Position numbers and translations under genes: made by a program. The notes under the pieces are model-generated. The model made no database searches. It saw only the letters and a program-made list of their open reading frames with translations, and was not told the DNA's origin. From positions 1 to 64,000 of the forward strand of contig JAVKOQ010000213.1 in assembly GCA_031835245.1 (NCBI GenBank): a DNA stretch of 64,000 bases, read 5' to 3'. Source of the DNA: Balamuthia mandrillaris. Its lineage: Eukaryota; Discosea; Longamoebia; Balamuthiidae. How positions within the stretch are numbered: position 1 is the stretch's first letter; every line of letters begins with the position of its first letter. Shown in pieces: positions 42,538-51,383 of the stretch.

Positions 42538-42673
42538 TCAACTGACTGAAAAGAAATGGCAAGGGAAAAAAGGGCAGCAAAAAAGTCCTTGCGCTTCCCT
42601 GCTACTTTTAGCGGGGAAAATTAGTGTCGACAAGGACCACCGCCAGACCCAACCATTGCGCGTTGGTCAACTG
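42538..42673. other. In-frame 129-bp insertion flanked by TCAACTG repeats
   Basis: Compared with the intact copy, extra sequence lies between two TCAACTG words (42538-42544 and 42667-42673), which look like a 7-bp target-site duplication. The insert (42545-42666) has no evident terminal inverted repeats and contains one GTCGAC (42626-42631). Insert plus one repeat is 129 bp, so the frame stays open. It could be a small non-autonomous element or filler DNA. Confidence 0.45.
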
Positions 42674-42889
42674 CTGACTATCTTCATGACGTATGCGGTG
42701 GATTGCATCCCTGATTTCGGCACCAGCACCTTCAACAACTTTGTTGAGTGTGTATTTACTCTGTCCCTTTCTCTTTTGGTTTTTTCTTGTACTTATCAGT
42801 ACATTTTCTAATAGACATCAGACAGCGGCGTTGAAATGTCTCTTCCAAGGAGAAGTAGAACATTCGCTTTGTCCTGGTAACTTATCTCT

Positions 42890-42946
42890 TCTCTCTCTCT
42901 CATTTGCTCTCCTCTTCTCTCTCGCTCTCTCTCTCTCATTTGCTCT

Positions 42947-42982
<36 letters not shown>
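42890..42982 (+). repeat. CT-rich intron microsatellite in the CRT-like pseudogene
   Basis: Runs of (CT)n and a repeated ATTTGCTCTCCTCTTCTCTC unit in the intron before the last exon. The intact paralogue lacks the expansion. Confidence 0.8.
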
Positions 42983-42983
<1 letters not shown>

Positions 42984-43643
42984 CTTCAAATTTCTTTCCC
43001 TAACACTTCATATGCACACATGAAAATCAGAGTGCCAATGCGATACAGCATGGCTGCCAATGCTACTCTTCACCATCGCCTACATTCTCACCAACTTTGC
43101 CCAGCTGGGAGTGGTCAAATACGGCAATGCCACCTTTCTTTTCATCGTTTCCACGCTGACTCTGCCGCTCACCGAGTTTGCGTTCGCACTCAAGTTCATC
43201 ATGGGTGCAGGCGAGACAGAATCCATCTCCCCATACAACTATGGAGCGTTGGCCGTTCTCCTCGTTGGAGTGATTCTCTATCGAGTGTTTGACCGCTCCG
43301 CTTTGCAGAAAGAAGTGGCAGAGAAAGAGTCGATTGTGGTGATGGAAGAAGATGGAGATGAAGAGAAGAATGAGAAGAAGAAAGTGATGATCAGCAAAGA
43401 AAGAGCGTATGTGTCCTTGACAGCGGTGCCAGGGTATGGGTTGGCCCATGGAAAGGTCTATGTGAAGCAGCCAAAGCGGAGAGCGATGCAACCTCGACAA
43501 GGGGCAAGCAAGGCGTGGACGATTGTTATGAATGATGGCCAAGATGGTAATGCATCTTCGTCAACGAGCAGAGGAGGTGATGGTGCCTCTTCTTCGGTGG
43601 ATCCAACGAATTATGGACCATTTAGAGAGAGAGCGAGAGAGAT

Positions 43644-43675
<32 letters not shown>

Positions 43676-44050
43676 ATGTGTTAGTATTTAACAAAAAGGC
43701 AACATGTGTTGCTAGTCCTTGTGGTACCGCATGTTTTCTTGGCTTGTTTGTTTCCCACGGCCTGCTTTCCTTCCAGATACGACCCTCTCAAAATACCCTT
43801 CCCTGCGCGAGAGACCACCCACTTCTCCGCCATTCCCTCACAAGGTAAAAGGCCGAGTGTTTATATCTCTTCACGTGAAGCGGGAAAAAGAGTTCACGTT
43901 TTCTCAAATGTGGCATTAAGAGACTGATACCATTGAAAGCAAGCAATCTTTTATTTTTTTGTTTTCTTACTCATGAAACTGCTTTCTTCCCTTTGCTTTC
44001 CTTCTTCTCCTTCTTCTTCTTCTTCTTCTTCCAGGAGGAATAATTGATAT

Positions 44051-45775
44051 ATGACGGACCGGAAACGCAACAGGTACGAGCACAGGCCGCCCACCTGGGG
44101 CAGCCTTATCGACGATGGCGATGCCTCCGGCACCCTTATCGACGAGGCCTACTCCCCTCTGCTCCCCTCTTCTCCTTCCTCTCTCCCGTTCTCCGCTTCC
44201 CTGATGCAAGCGACCATAGAGGCAGAAGAAGACCGGCCCCCAAAGACAGGTCGGTGGCGAAGAGCCCTGTCAGCAGCGAACAAGCACAAATACATCCTGC
44301 TCTGGGTGGTGGCTTCCATCGTCACCAGCGTGGCGCAGGGGGTGTGCTTGAAGCAAGTGGGCACGGCCATGCCCGACTTTCCCTACTTCATCTTCTGGCT
44401 CACAACGGGCTTCTTTGCTGTGGCCTACTTTGCCTTCTTGTTTGTCGCTTGGCTGACGGGAGGCATTCCGCGAAGCATGTGGTTCGTTGTGTTGTTTTTT
44501 TTCGTTCCGCTTCTTTCTTTTTTAACTCCAACCCGGTTTCTTCTTTCTTGTTTGAAGGCGGATAGCACAGTATAAGTTCATGATCATTGGGGCATTGTCC
44601 ACCTTGTCCGGCATATGCCTGGTCTTCTCCAACCCCCACGTGCCTGGCGTCATGCAAGCCTTGCTCGGACCGGTTTGTTTTTTCTCTCATGTCTCTTTGC
44701 TTCTTTCTTCTCTCTTCTCCTTTTGAGATCTTTATTATATGCTTTGCTTCTCCTTGGCGCAGAGAGTGGTGACGGTACCGATGGCGATGGGATGCTCTTT
44801 CTTGTTGCTCAAGTCCAGATATGCATGGAAGCAAGTGGGAGCGATGGTGCTCATCATGGCGGGCCTCTTCATTGCTCTTTGTCCCTCATTCTTTGGGACT
44901 GGGAACACAGACACAGGAAACGTGGGGTGGAACTTTTGTTTCCTGTTTGGTTCTCTGCCGTTGACCATCGCGACGGTGTACCAAGAGAAAGTCTTTGAGG
45001 ATGCGGTATGCTTTTCTTGGTGTCTTCTTTCTGCATGTGTCTTCACTGCTTCTACGATGACCTAAACCACGGATGCGTAACAACCAAACAGCCGGTACAC
45101 ATGGCCTTCATGTTGGCATGGATTTGCTTCTACCAACTGGTGGCCGTCTTCATGACGTTTGCGGTGGACTGCATTCCCCAGTTCGGCACCAGCACCTTCG
45201 ATAACTTCATCGAGTTTGTATTTCTCACTTTGTTGCTCTTCGCTTGCAATACCGCCATGTTCTAACCAATGAACAGACATCAAACGGCAGCCTTGAAGTG
45301 CCTCTTCCACGGAGAGGTGGAACATTCGCACTGTCCGGGTTAGGATTCTTTGTTCTTCCAGTTTCCACGTTCATCCTCTCTTTTTGCTTTGTTCTCATAC
45401 TTCTCTGCCATGTGAATATCAGAGTGTCATTGCGACAGGGCTTGGCTGCCAATGCTGCTCTTCATCATCGCTGGTATTCTCACCAACTTTGCCCAGCTGG
45501 GAGTGGTCAAATACGGCAATGCCACCTTTCTCTTCATCGTTTCCACGCTGACTCTGCCCCTCACCGAGTTTGCGTTCGCACTCAAGTTCATCATGGGTGC
45601 AGGCGAGACAGAATCCATCTCCCCATACAACTATGGAGCGTTGGCCGTGCTTCTCGTTGGAGTGATTCTCTATCATTTGACCGCTCACCTAGGCAGAAAG
45701 AAGGGCAAGGGAGAGAAGGGATTGTGGAGATGGAAGAAGAAGATGGGGATGAAGAGCAGAATGCACAGGAGGTGA
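44051..45775 (+). CDS. CRT-like (chloroquine-resistance-transporter family) membrane transporter
   Basis: Drug/metabolite transporter superfamily, CRT-like branch; relatives move peptides, drugs or glutathione across lysosomal, vacuolar or plastid membranes. A hydrophilic N-terminus (MTDRKRNRYEHRPPTWGSL) precedes hydrophobic segments: YILLWVVASIVTSVAQGV, DFPYFIFWLTTGFFAVAYFA, MIIGALSTLSGICLVFSN, VVTVPMAMGCSFLLLKSRYA, VGAMVLIMAGLFIALCPSFF, NFCFLFGSLPLTIATVYQEK, HMAFMLAWICFYQLVAVFMT, LPMLLFIIAGILTNFAQLGV, FLFIVSTLTLPLTEFAFALK and NYGALAVLLVGVILY, close to the ten expected. YQEKVFED matches the conserved CRT loop. The tail HLTAHLGRKKGKGEKG is frame-shifted by a small deletion relative to the other copy, giving a short basic end (stop 45773-45775). 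Confidence 0.78.
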
Positions 45776-46326
45776 TAATCACAACTGAGGAAGAGTGCGT
45801 GTGCTTGGCTGCATTGCCGGCTGTAGACCGGCCCAAGGACACCTGTACCTGAAACAAACCGGATCCCTTTTCCGTCGACATCTTGTCCGCAGAAATTGTA
45901 AATATCATGACGACACGGATGTTATGTCGACAACAATTTGCCTTATTATTTTTGTCGTCATGAAATACCCATACAGGTCATGAGAGAGCACAGGAGTGGG
46001 GCGCAGGAGAGAGGTATAGAGGGAGGGCATGAGCGAGGACAGGAGCGAGGATAGGAGAGAGGAAAAGAGAGACAAGAGAGATGCGCTGGGATAGGAGAGA
46101 GGATAGGAGCGAGGACAGGAGAGACGAAGAAAAGGTGAAAAGACTTTTCTCCTTATTTTTGATTGCAGCCGCAAAAGAAAAAAAAAAGGGAGAGAGAAGA
46201 GAGAAGGAGGATTTCATCAATCCCATCCCACAAAGCATAACTTCGCAACCCCTTTCTCCTTCTTTCTAAGGAAGTACACGTTTGAAATATATTTATTTTA
46301 TTTTTTTTTGTTTGGGAAACACAACG
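45776..46326. other. Intergenic: inverted-repeat GTCGAC element and GA-rich minisatellite
   Basis: CCGTCGACAT at 45872; CATGACGACA (about 45906-45915), TGTCGACA (45925-45932) and TGTCGTCATG (about 45953-45962) form a near-symmetric inverted repeat. A minisatellite at about 45980-46125 is made of GAGCGAGGACAG and GGATAGGAGAGA units. AT-rich leader lies before 46327. The remnant frame after the CRT stop (to about 45852) is the old tail of that gene. No independent gene seen. Confidence 0.5.
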
Positions 46327-46732
46327 ATGAAACGAGGCACCACGACGATCCTCGCGGCGTCCGCGCTGCTGCTTGCCGCGCTGTTCGTGTCCGCTGCGAC
46401 CTGCGGCTCCGTTTTCCCTCCTCTTCCTTCTCCTTCTTTCCTTTGGGCTGGTCACACGTACCTTACTTCCTTACACCTTTCTCTTTTGTCTTCTTTCTCT
46501 CTCTCTTCTCTTATCTTTCACCTTTGATTTTTGATTTATTTTACTACACTGTTTTTTTGATTAATCGATTTTATTTTATTTTATTTTATTTATAATGACC
46601 AAAAAAAAATAGTTATTTCAATGGAGATGGTGTGGAATGTGTTGACTCTGTGAACACTCAAAACGTGGCCGCGCTCATCTCCGCCGTTTTGCGGGCTGAA
46701 CCTGCTCTACTTTCTGAACAGGTTCGCTTCCT

Positions 46733-46763
<31 letters not shown>

Positions 46764-48289
46764 CCTCCACTCCTATGCATCTTGATCGTTTCTCTCTCTC
46801 CTCTCGTTTTCTCTTCACTGCTTCTCTTCCGTTTCTCCTCTCCTCTTCTTTCTATGCCCTTACAGTGTGCTCTTCTCGTTCTTTGAGTGTCTATTCTCTC
46901 CTCGGTCACTCTCTTCATATTTTTCCTTCATACTCATGAAACGCCAACCCTTTTTATCAGAATCCCTTGAGTGGTTATGTGGCCAACAGCGCTCAGCAAC
47001 CCGAGCTCGTTACCGTGTTCCTCCAGACCAAGCCTCAACTCTCTCACTCTGCCTACTCTCCTCTTAGGGTCTCTTCTCGCTCTTACTTCTTTGTCATTTC
47101 TCATTGTCTCCTTTCTTTCTTTTCTCGTTGCTGTCTTCTTCCTTCCTCCACTTTCTTGCTCTTATATTACTACGTTCTTACGTATCAACGCATTAATATC
47201 TATCTTTTTTTTTCTTTTTGTAAATACAGTCTTTGTTGGAAGGAGCTGCCTCTTCCGTCATTGCTCCGTACACTTATCATACCTCCACCTCTTCCTCGTT
47301 GAGCAGCCTTGTTCTCTCTAAACTGCCCTCCGCCGCTTCTGTTGTTGTGGCTGGTTTGGAAGAAGGTTTGGTTGCTTTCTTTTCTTCTGTTTTCTTCGTT
47401 TCTTTCTTTCTTCTATTTTGTACCACGTTACTAACTACAAAAACCAAAGGCAAAGATAAGCTGAAGGATGCCACTTACATAAAGTTGGAGGAGTCTTTGG
47501 TACGCGCTCTGCTAGTTTTTATTTCTTTCTTTCTTTCTAGCTGCCTTTTTTATCTTGTTTTTTAACGAATATTTTCTTCATAATCGAATTTTATTCACCA
47601 AATAAACAGAACTATTTGAGGCAACACACAGACCTCTTCTCCAATGGACGTACCGATCTCCTCCTAGTCTTCCTCCACGATGAATGTACGTTTCTACCTC
47701 ATTCTCGCTAGTATTGCTTTCTTTATGCTCTTGTTTCTCATTTTCTCTTGGAGTTCTCTCTCTTCTCTCTTTGTTCGTATCTAATTTCTTTCTCTCTTGC
47801 GAAAACGTAGCTGTTTCATTTGTGGGTGAGTTGAATGGTTTGGTGAAGGAGGCTTCTTCCGGCAACTATCTCTCCGTCTTCAGCGCTGAGAACCCTGTTG
47901 TCCCTCCTGTTCAGGTACTCTAGCGTTTCTTTCTTCTCTCTCCCTCTCTCCCTCTCATTTACTTTTTCTTTTATCTTTCTGTTCTCTCTCCTTCACTCCT
48001 TCTTTTCTCCTTCTCTCTTCCTTTGTCTTTCGTCTCTCTTCTTTCGCTCAACCCAAAATGAAAACAGAGCACAAGCTATCCCTCTCGCGCAGAGACCGAG
48101 GAAGAGGAGGAAGAACTGGAGGAGAGCCCCTACAGCGACATGGACTACTGGCCCGCCTCCGTGTGGGAGGGCCTCATCACCGCCGTCCTCTTGCTCTCCA
48201 TCCTGTTCTTTGGGGTGTTCTGCACCTTCCGAGTGCAGGTGCCCGATGCCTTGGGCAAGCGTCCTCGTGAGTCGAAGAAGAACAACTAA
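46327..48289 (+). CDS. Voa1/Ac45-like V-ATPase assembly protein, ER-resident
   Basis: Type I membrane protein. The signal peptide is MKRGTTTILAASALLLAALF. Exon 1 appears to end at a GTACCT donor near 46456, giving AGHTYFNGDGVECVDSVNTQ across the splice. Short exons follow: NPLSGYVANSAQQPELVTVF, SLLEGAASSVIAPYTYHT, NYLRQHTDLFSNGRTDLLLV, then FVGELNGLVKEASSGNYLSV. The C-terminus has SVWEGLITAVLLLSILFFGV and FRVQVPDALGKR, matching the membrane segment shared by Ac45 and yeast Voa1/Big1-type assembly factors. The last four residues, KKNN, fit a KKxx ER-retrieval signal, as expected for an assembly factor that returns to the ER. There are about eight small exons. The luminal part is poorly conserved, so the assignment rests on topology, tail and membrane segment. 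Confidence 0.6.
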
Positions 48290-48673
48290 AGAAGAAGAAA
48301 AAGAAGAGCGAGTAAACAATGTTTTAAGTTTTTTTTTAAAAATGCAACAAAAGAAAAAAAAAGGTTTTCATTCTTGTCTCACGTTGTTGAAAAGAAACAA
48401 GAAAAGAAGCAAAAAAAAAAAGAAGAAAAAAGAAAAGAAAAAGCAAAAAGAAAAAAGAAAAAAGCATTTTAAAAAAGAAAATAGAAAATAGAAAATATAG
48501 AAAAAGAATTGAAAGTATTTATTTTTTTTATATTTAAATAAAATGATGTTATGCACAATCCTAAAAAACAATGCGACCCAAGTTACGTTCTGTACAATCC
48601 TATAGGACACCAATGGGTCAACAACGTATATGCACGAGATCATCGCTTTTTCGTGTTCGTTTTTTTTTTAATG
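48290..48673. other. Gap between convergent genes, A-rich
   Basis: It holds the 3' flanks of the V-ATPase assembly gene and the syntaxin gene. A-rich tracts dominate from 48330 to 48540. A short pair of TGCACAATCCTA and TGTACAATCCTA words lies near 48552 and 48592. No GTCGAC motif and no gene. Confidence 0.5.
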
Positions 48674-50349
48674 TTATGTGGCCGTTGGAATGACGCCACC
48701 CAAAACTCCACCAACCACCAACAGCAACGCAACGAGCAGCACGCAGGACACCACGATGCAAAGCTGTTTCTGTTGAAGAAGAAGACGACAAACAGAATGG
48801 TGATGAACAACGCAATGGAGAAAGGAAAGAAAGAAAGGAAGAACAAAAACGAAGCAAACCTTTCGTGCCAAACATGTCGACTTCTCCACCTCCTCCAACG
48901 TGTCCGCAGCCTCCTGCATGTCCTCCTTCGCGGAGGCGACGTTCATCTCCACCTGCGAGAGTTGTTCTTGTTGAACGGTTAGCATGGCTTCCACATCGCC
49001 AAACAGCTGGTTCAACTCAACTATTCTCCTCCCCAGCTCCTTCACGTCGTTATGCTTGTCATGGAGGAAGGAGAGGATGTGGCCGGCGTCCTCCTCTCCT
49101 TTGCGGTCGCTCATGATTTGGGCTTGAAAGATGCGTTCTGCTGCCTTTGGGTCATTCTCTAGCAGTGCTGCTATTTGCTCTTCGTTTGCATCGGGTTGCA
49201 CTGATGTTGTTGCACGTCGTTAGCAGAGAACGAAGAAGAAGAAGAAGAAGAAGAAGAAGAAGAAGAAGAAGAAGAAGAAGAAGAAGAAGAAGAACAAGAA
49301 GAAGAAGAAGAAGAAGAAGAAGAAGAAGAAGAAGAAGAGCAAGAACAAGAACAAGAAGAAGAAGAACAAGAACAAGAACAAGAACAAGAACAAGAACAAG
49401 AACAAGAACAAGAAGAACGAAGAAGACGAGGAAGAAGAAAGAACAACAAAAAAAAGAGCAAGAAAAGCAAAAAAAGCCTGGGGTGGATTCTGACCACCAT
49501 CAACCCGGATGTGGTATATAACATCCTGTTGGTGCATTTGCACGTGAGTAGACGGGACGGCTGATGTTGCCGCACCAGGCTGAACGTTTTATGGCTCGCC
49601 TTGGCCTTCTTGAGGACCTCTATAGCCTCTTCCACCTTTTCTTTATGGGACACACAGAATGTCCACAAAAACGAAAGAAGAAAGAAGGAAGAAGGAAGAA
49701 GAACAAGAACAAGAAGAAGAAGAAGAAGAACAAGGATGAAGAAGAACAAGAAGATGGAAGAAGAAGGAAGAAGAAGGAAGAAGAAGAATAACGAAGAAAG
49801 CAGAAGATAGAGATAAATACCTATTTGGATTTGTTGCAACATCAGCTTTTTGTTTCTGGTCTCAGCCTCCCCCAAGACTTCTCTGTACTGCCTCGTCCAC
49901 TCTTTAAACTGTTGCAACAAGGAACCGTGAACGTTGACGCGAATGCGAAAGAGAGTGGAGGAGCTGTTGTGGCTGCTTCTTCGGAGGGCGTTGTTCTCTT
50001 GGTGTAGCCGTTGGAGCTCCGACCTGACCCCTTTGGTCGCCTCGTCCAGTTCCGTTCGCAGTTGAGAAGCTTCTTTCTGAAGTTCTTTCCAGAGAAGAGT
50101 AGATGAGAAAGAGGGAGAAGGCGAGAGAGCGAGAGTGAACAAACCCTTTGTTTCCTCTCCGCCCGAAGAGGTGTACAAGTCCTCCAAAGCCTTCTTCAGT
50201 CTTGCCAGCAGCGAGTGCAAGCCTTCCAGCTCCCCTCGCACGGCCTCGGCAGCTTGCTTAAAGTCCGTCAGCTCTATCTCCTGCTCCATCGAAGCGCCAA
50301 GCTCCACATCTTCATCCGAATCATAAGAAGAGGAAGAGGAGGAAGACAT
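48674..50349 (-). CDS. Syntaxin (Qa-SNARE, plasma-membrane/Sso-like)
   Basis: Membrane-fusion t-SNARE. The start MSSSSSSSYDSDEDVELGAS (50347-50349) opens a cytosolic N-terminal helical bundle: ELTDFKQAAEAVRGELEGLH, ELQKEASQLRTELDEATKGV and QQFKEWTRQYREVLGEAETR, typical of Habc. After PDANEEQIAALLEND comes the SNARE helix: HNDVKELGRRIVELNQLFGD, VEAMLTVQQEQLSQVEMNVA with the central Gln in QQEQ, then SAKEDMQEAADTLEEVEK. The anchor is LCIVVSCVLLVALLLVVGGV and the protein ends GVIPTAT, so it is tail-anchored. Large GAA tracts at 49228-49440 and 49680-49800 are introns. The exact exon between SLVRQHQ and the PDANEE exon is uncertain. Confidence 0.88.
49228..49440. repeat. (GAA)n and GAACAA tract, syntaxin intron
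   Basis: Purine run on the plus strand, TTC/TTG on the sense strand. The Arg-rich plus-strand frame and Phe/Ser-rich minus-strand frame through it are artefacts. Confidence 0.95.
49680..49800. repeat. GAA-rich tract, second syntaxin intron
   Basis: Second GAA/GAAGGAA purine tract in an intron of the same gene. Confidence 0.85.
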
Positions 50350-50833
50350 TCTGTTTGTTCGTTGGTAACTTTCAAATAACAAAGAACCAAAAGGGGCACG
50401 CGTTTCAAATAAAAAACGAACACCGTTTAGAAGTGGTGGAGGAGAACTCACTTCTATCAAGCGTTACCTCCCTTTTTCTTGAAAACGCAATAAAGGTATC
50501 AGCCGCAGTTCTTCCGCGGCATTACTGGTGGGCCGCCTGCTCATCTTCGCCGGCGTTAAAGGCGCGATGAAGGAGGAGAAAGCCACAAAGAAACAAACTG
50601 GACAAACCAACGGAAAAAGAAAGGTTGCACAGACGGGCTTTTATTTCGGTCCCTTTGCTTCTGCTCCCGTTAGTCCCATCCTTGGCTCCTCAACCACTCC
50701 CCCCACATGCCAATGGTTGAGTTCTGCTGCCGCCTCGCCGTCATTTCCCCCTTTTCCCTGCCCCGAATCCCCGGATGCCTCAACACCCCCCGAATCCCCG
50801 TTCCAGGATATCCCTCCCCGTCTCAGACACACA

Positions 50834-50895
50834 AAGATAATGCCACCGTTGATAGAAATGACAAACAGAAAGCAGCGAAGAAAGGTCAGAAGCAC
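50834..50895 (+). repeat. Duplicated 62-bp fragment of the USP gene
   Basis: AAAGATAATGCCACCGTTGA to GGTCAGAAGCA matches the minus strand of 6254-6314 with one substitution and one single-base gap. Both ends of the match are abrupt. In the shared frame both loci encode KDN-x-TVDRNDKQKAAKK. Confidence 0.85.
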
Positions 50896-51084
50896 AAGAG
50901 CTGCCATTTCAAACCAAATCCCACTTTTAACGACTTCAGCAGCGTTCATGCATGCATGCATGCATGCACATTTCATCCCAAGGGACAATCCTCCTGCACA
51001 CACACACACACACACACAGAAGAAAGAAGAAACTTCCGAGGCCATCTCTTCCAGGCCATGCTCTTCAGCGATTGTTGATCTTTG

Positions 51085-51252
51085 AATTGAAAATCAAAAG
51101 CGCCAATCAAAAATCGGAAATGAACGTCGACAAAATATAAATGCATTTTGTGTCGACGTTCGTGATCTGTGCATTGAAATCAAAACAACACCAATCGTAA
51201 ATCAAAGAAAGATGTCGACAATTTCAACCATCACCTATACATAATTGTCGAC
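51085..51252. promoter_or_regulatory. GTCGAC/CCAAT cluster upstream of the armadillo gene
   Basis: Four GTCGAC sites (51126, 51152, 51214, 51247) are interleaved with CCAATCAAAAATC and CCAATCGTAAATC. The first two GTCGAC sites lie in an inverted arrangement (GAACGTCGACA and TGTCGACGTTC). This is the densest cluster in the window, 130-260 bp before the ATG at 51384. Role inferred. Confidence 0.5.
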
Positions 51253-51383
51253 ATTAGTTTTTTTTTTGTCAGCCAAAACTATCGCGATCAGATTACATCG
51301 GAAACACAAAATCTTCTTCACTCTCTCTCTCCCACACACTCTTTCTCTCTCTCCAGCTACCTCCCCAAGAGCAAAAAAAAAAA

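Larger units (their letters stand above)
41600..43848 (+). pseudogene. Decayed copy of the CRT-like transporter
   Basis: Tandem paralogue of the gene at 44051. Homology starts at the ATG (MAEQKRYPRYEYTPPAWGSL). Within the first exon the reading frame matching the paralogue changes twice: SPLLLSSPSSLL lies in one frame and WWRRALSAANKNKY in another. In the third exon about 75 bp corresponding to GAMVLIMAGLFIALCPSFF is deleted and the frame shifts, though NVGWNFCFLFGSLPL remains. A 129-bp insertion sits in the next exon. The last exon is well kept: WLPMLLFTIAYILTNFAQ, ESISPYNYGALAVLLVGVIL and a tail YRVFDRSALQKEVAEKES that is longer than in the paralogue. Most likely non-functional as a ten-helix transporter. 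Alternative splicing that hides some changes cannot be excluded. Confidence 0.7.
50350..51383. other. Long divergent intergenic region
   Basis: About 1 kb between the syntaxin start (-) and the armadillo gene start (+). It holds a 62-bp piece of the USP gene (50834-50895), a CATG run (CATGCATGCATGCATGCA, about 50948-50965), a CA run (about 50996-51018) and a GTCGAC cluster (51126-51252). Overlapping open frames exist at 50528-51085 in several phases. None looks clearly selected, though a small gene is not excluded. Confidence 0.45.

Noticed and set aside
50948-51018. CATG and CA runs as regulatory sites
   Set aside because: Ordinary short tandem repeats; no second occurrence or conserved position in the window.
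50528-51085. 185-residue frame as a gene
   Set aside because: Three overlapping frames are open here, composition is Pro/Ser and simple repeat, and the only recognisable part is the duplicated USP fragment in a different frame.
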